Assembly: GCF_031877795.1 (NCBI RefSeq)
Contig: NC_133943.1
Location: forward strand, 11,897,001 to 11,961,000
Direction: 5' to 3'
From: Strix aluco
Lineage: Eukaryota; Chordata; Aves; Strigiformes; Strigidae
DNA: 64,000 nucleotides
Below the pieces are notes generated by a model. That model made no database searches, was not told where the DNA came from, and worked only from the letters and a program-made list of their open reading frames with translations. This document shows, in pieces, positions 62,351-64,000 of the stretch (positions are counted from its first letter, which is position 1; each line of letters begins with the position of its first letter). The position numbers were made by a program, and so were the translations under genes.

Positions 62351-64000
62351 CTGTAGAAGAGAAAGAGGAAAGGAAATTAAAAAAACGTAACAGCACAAAA
62401 TTACTGAAGTGCCCTTTGGTTATTCTGTTTAGGATCTACTGAGCTGAAGTTTACTTTGGGGCAATCCTGATACTTTTTTTCCATCTCCTCCAAGGCAGCA
62501 CCTCCCTTCCCCTGGGCTCCAAGTTTTACCTCTTACCAAAATTGAGGGGCTGCTTCCTGCTTGCTGATTTTACCTGCACTCCTGAGCACTGCACAACTGC
62601 TCCCCAAGCTCCCCCATAACACTGCATCCCTCTGCCTGTGCCCTGGGCGCCTGGCTGGGAGACTCACACCCAACACAGACATCTTCCAAAGGCTGTAGCA
62701 GTGGTACAGCAAGACGCCTGTTACCCCACCACCAGGGTGCAGCGAGACCACACTGCATCTAGTTATCCACTCTACACTGCTAGCAACACTCTCTGCTCAA
62801 CAAACATGATACTCTGTTAATACAAGAGTTTTACGAGGCTAAAGATTTATTTTTTTTGCATCATCTCCTTTTAAACAGTTTTAATTCAGAGTAAGTATGT
62901 GTAGAAAGGGAAATAAGATGCACAAAGGCTAGAACTGTCAGAGACAGAAATCCCTAAAGAATAATCCAGGAATCCATCAAGCTTTAAAAAGGGGTTACCT
63001 CATTCACAATAAACACAAAAGCATTTGTTTCATTTTAACTACAGCTATTTTTGTGTAATAGCCAGTTAAGATAATCACACAGGTATAATGTTGTGGATTA
63101 AAACTACCTGCTCACTTTAAATTATAGCATTGCTAAAACCGTGCTAACCCCTTCTCTTCCATTTGTGTGAGGGGGTTATTTCAACTTCCAGTGGAAGGAA
63201 AAGCAAAAAGAAAGGAACAAACTTCTCCCTACGAGAGTTAACACCCCATTTCCTTCAGCCCCCTCCTGGCAGCCACTGCAATGGGACCCTGAGAGGATGA
63301 GAGCAGCGACAAACCACAAAAACAGTTCTCACCACAGCTCAGTACCGCAAAACCCTGAATACATACTTTAAACGTCTCCAGAGGAAATGAAGTGTCCTTC
63401 AAAAGTTAAACTAAATTTAAGTGTGTTTGCAGCTGAAAATAAGCCGCCCCTCCATGGGACAGGTCATAGAAACTGGGTGATGAATACTGAAGGCTTTTGC
63501 AAAACAGGTAAGCTACACAGGACTGAAGTCAATTAGGGATCCCATCACACATGATGCTGGAGAGCCATGCTCTCCTACACTCTCCATGAAGAGCCCGTGC
63601 CGCCCCAAGTGAGCGGAGAAACCTCAGCTGCCGTCAGTCCAGGGAAGCATGAAGAGAGGCAGTCTGTCACCCCACACCCATGTTACCAAGGCTGAAATCT
63701 CTTACAAGAATGAGACACCACAGCTGCTGTGATATCAAAGCCTGCGGAGCAAAGCTGCTGCTTATCAGGTGCTCCTGGCTAGTCTGCAAGGATGGCAGAG
63801 AACCAGGACAAACATTTAGTATTCTGTATCCCATGTACATCCTTAGAGATAATAAGAAACATTTCCTTTCTCCAGACCCTCTTATTTTTCTGACAGAAAG
63901 TTGACAATAGCTGACAAAAAACCTTGTATTGCTCCTCAATCTTAGTATAGCATTCAGTTTACAAAGGAGAAATAGTGTAATGTCTAAATATTCTTCATAG
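62351..64000 (-). other. UBTD2: UBTD2 intron 1 (partial), no exon seen
   Basis: The sequence upstream of UBTD2 exon 2 runs to the window edge. I looked on the minus strand for the short first exon, which should begin with a Met-Gly-Gly-Cys myristoylation-like start in a GC-rich island, and did not find it. There is no CpG island here, so exon 1 is most likely beyond the right edge. No other feature stands out. Confidence 0.7.

Noticed and set aside
62082..62396. Longer UBTD2 open frame starting at an upstream Met (62396)
   Set aside because: The N-terminal residues before VALGRNQ are read-through of the intron polypyrimidine tract. The acceptor at 62351-62352 and the conserved protein set the exon boundary.

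Overview
The window is vertebrate nuclear DNA and almost certainly comes from a bird. It holds short coding exons in very long introns, GT-AG splice sites, one GC- and CpG-rich promoter island, low repeat density, and CR1-type LINE fragments, which are typical of birds and other sauropsids. I cannot name the species. Nothing looks bacterial or viral apart from one solo retroviral LTR.

Layout, left to right. Positions 1-20076 are the 5' end of STK10 (LOK, a Ste20-family kinase) on the minus strand: coding exon 2 at 7058-7222, a 12.7 kb intron, and coding exon 1 at 19921-20076 inside a CpG island. The later STK10 exons should lie beyond the left edge; I did not find exon 3 in 1-7057. A degenerate 5-bp satellite (about 60 units) sits just upstream of the STK10 start codon. 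Positions 20600-31000 are mostly intergenic. They hold a CR1 fragment and, on the plus strand at 25258-25406 and 26329-26505, two decayed exons of an EF-hand gene that I identify as EFCAB9, the calcium sensor of the sperm CatSper channel. The exons keep their splice sites and join in phase, but carry three in-frame stops.

From about 31390 to the right edge is UBTD2 (ubiquitin domain-containing 2) on the minus strand: a probable long 3' UTR, the last coding exon at 37209-37606 with the ubiquitin-like domain, a 24.5 kb intron containing a solo LTR with a 6-bp target-site duplication, a middle coding exon at 62114-62350, and part of intron 1. Exon 1 of UBTD2 was not seen and is probably to the right.

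The order STK10(-), EFCAB9(+), UBTD2(-) matches the human 5q35.1 order as I recall it, which supports all three calls. STK10 and UBTD2 are unrelated neighbours with no evident shared function. The most interesting item is the EFCAB9 relic: birds are reported to lack the CatSper channel, and this locus appears to preserve the remains of one of its subunits.
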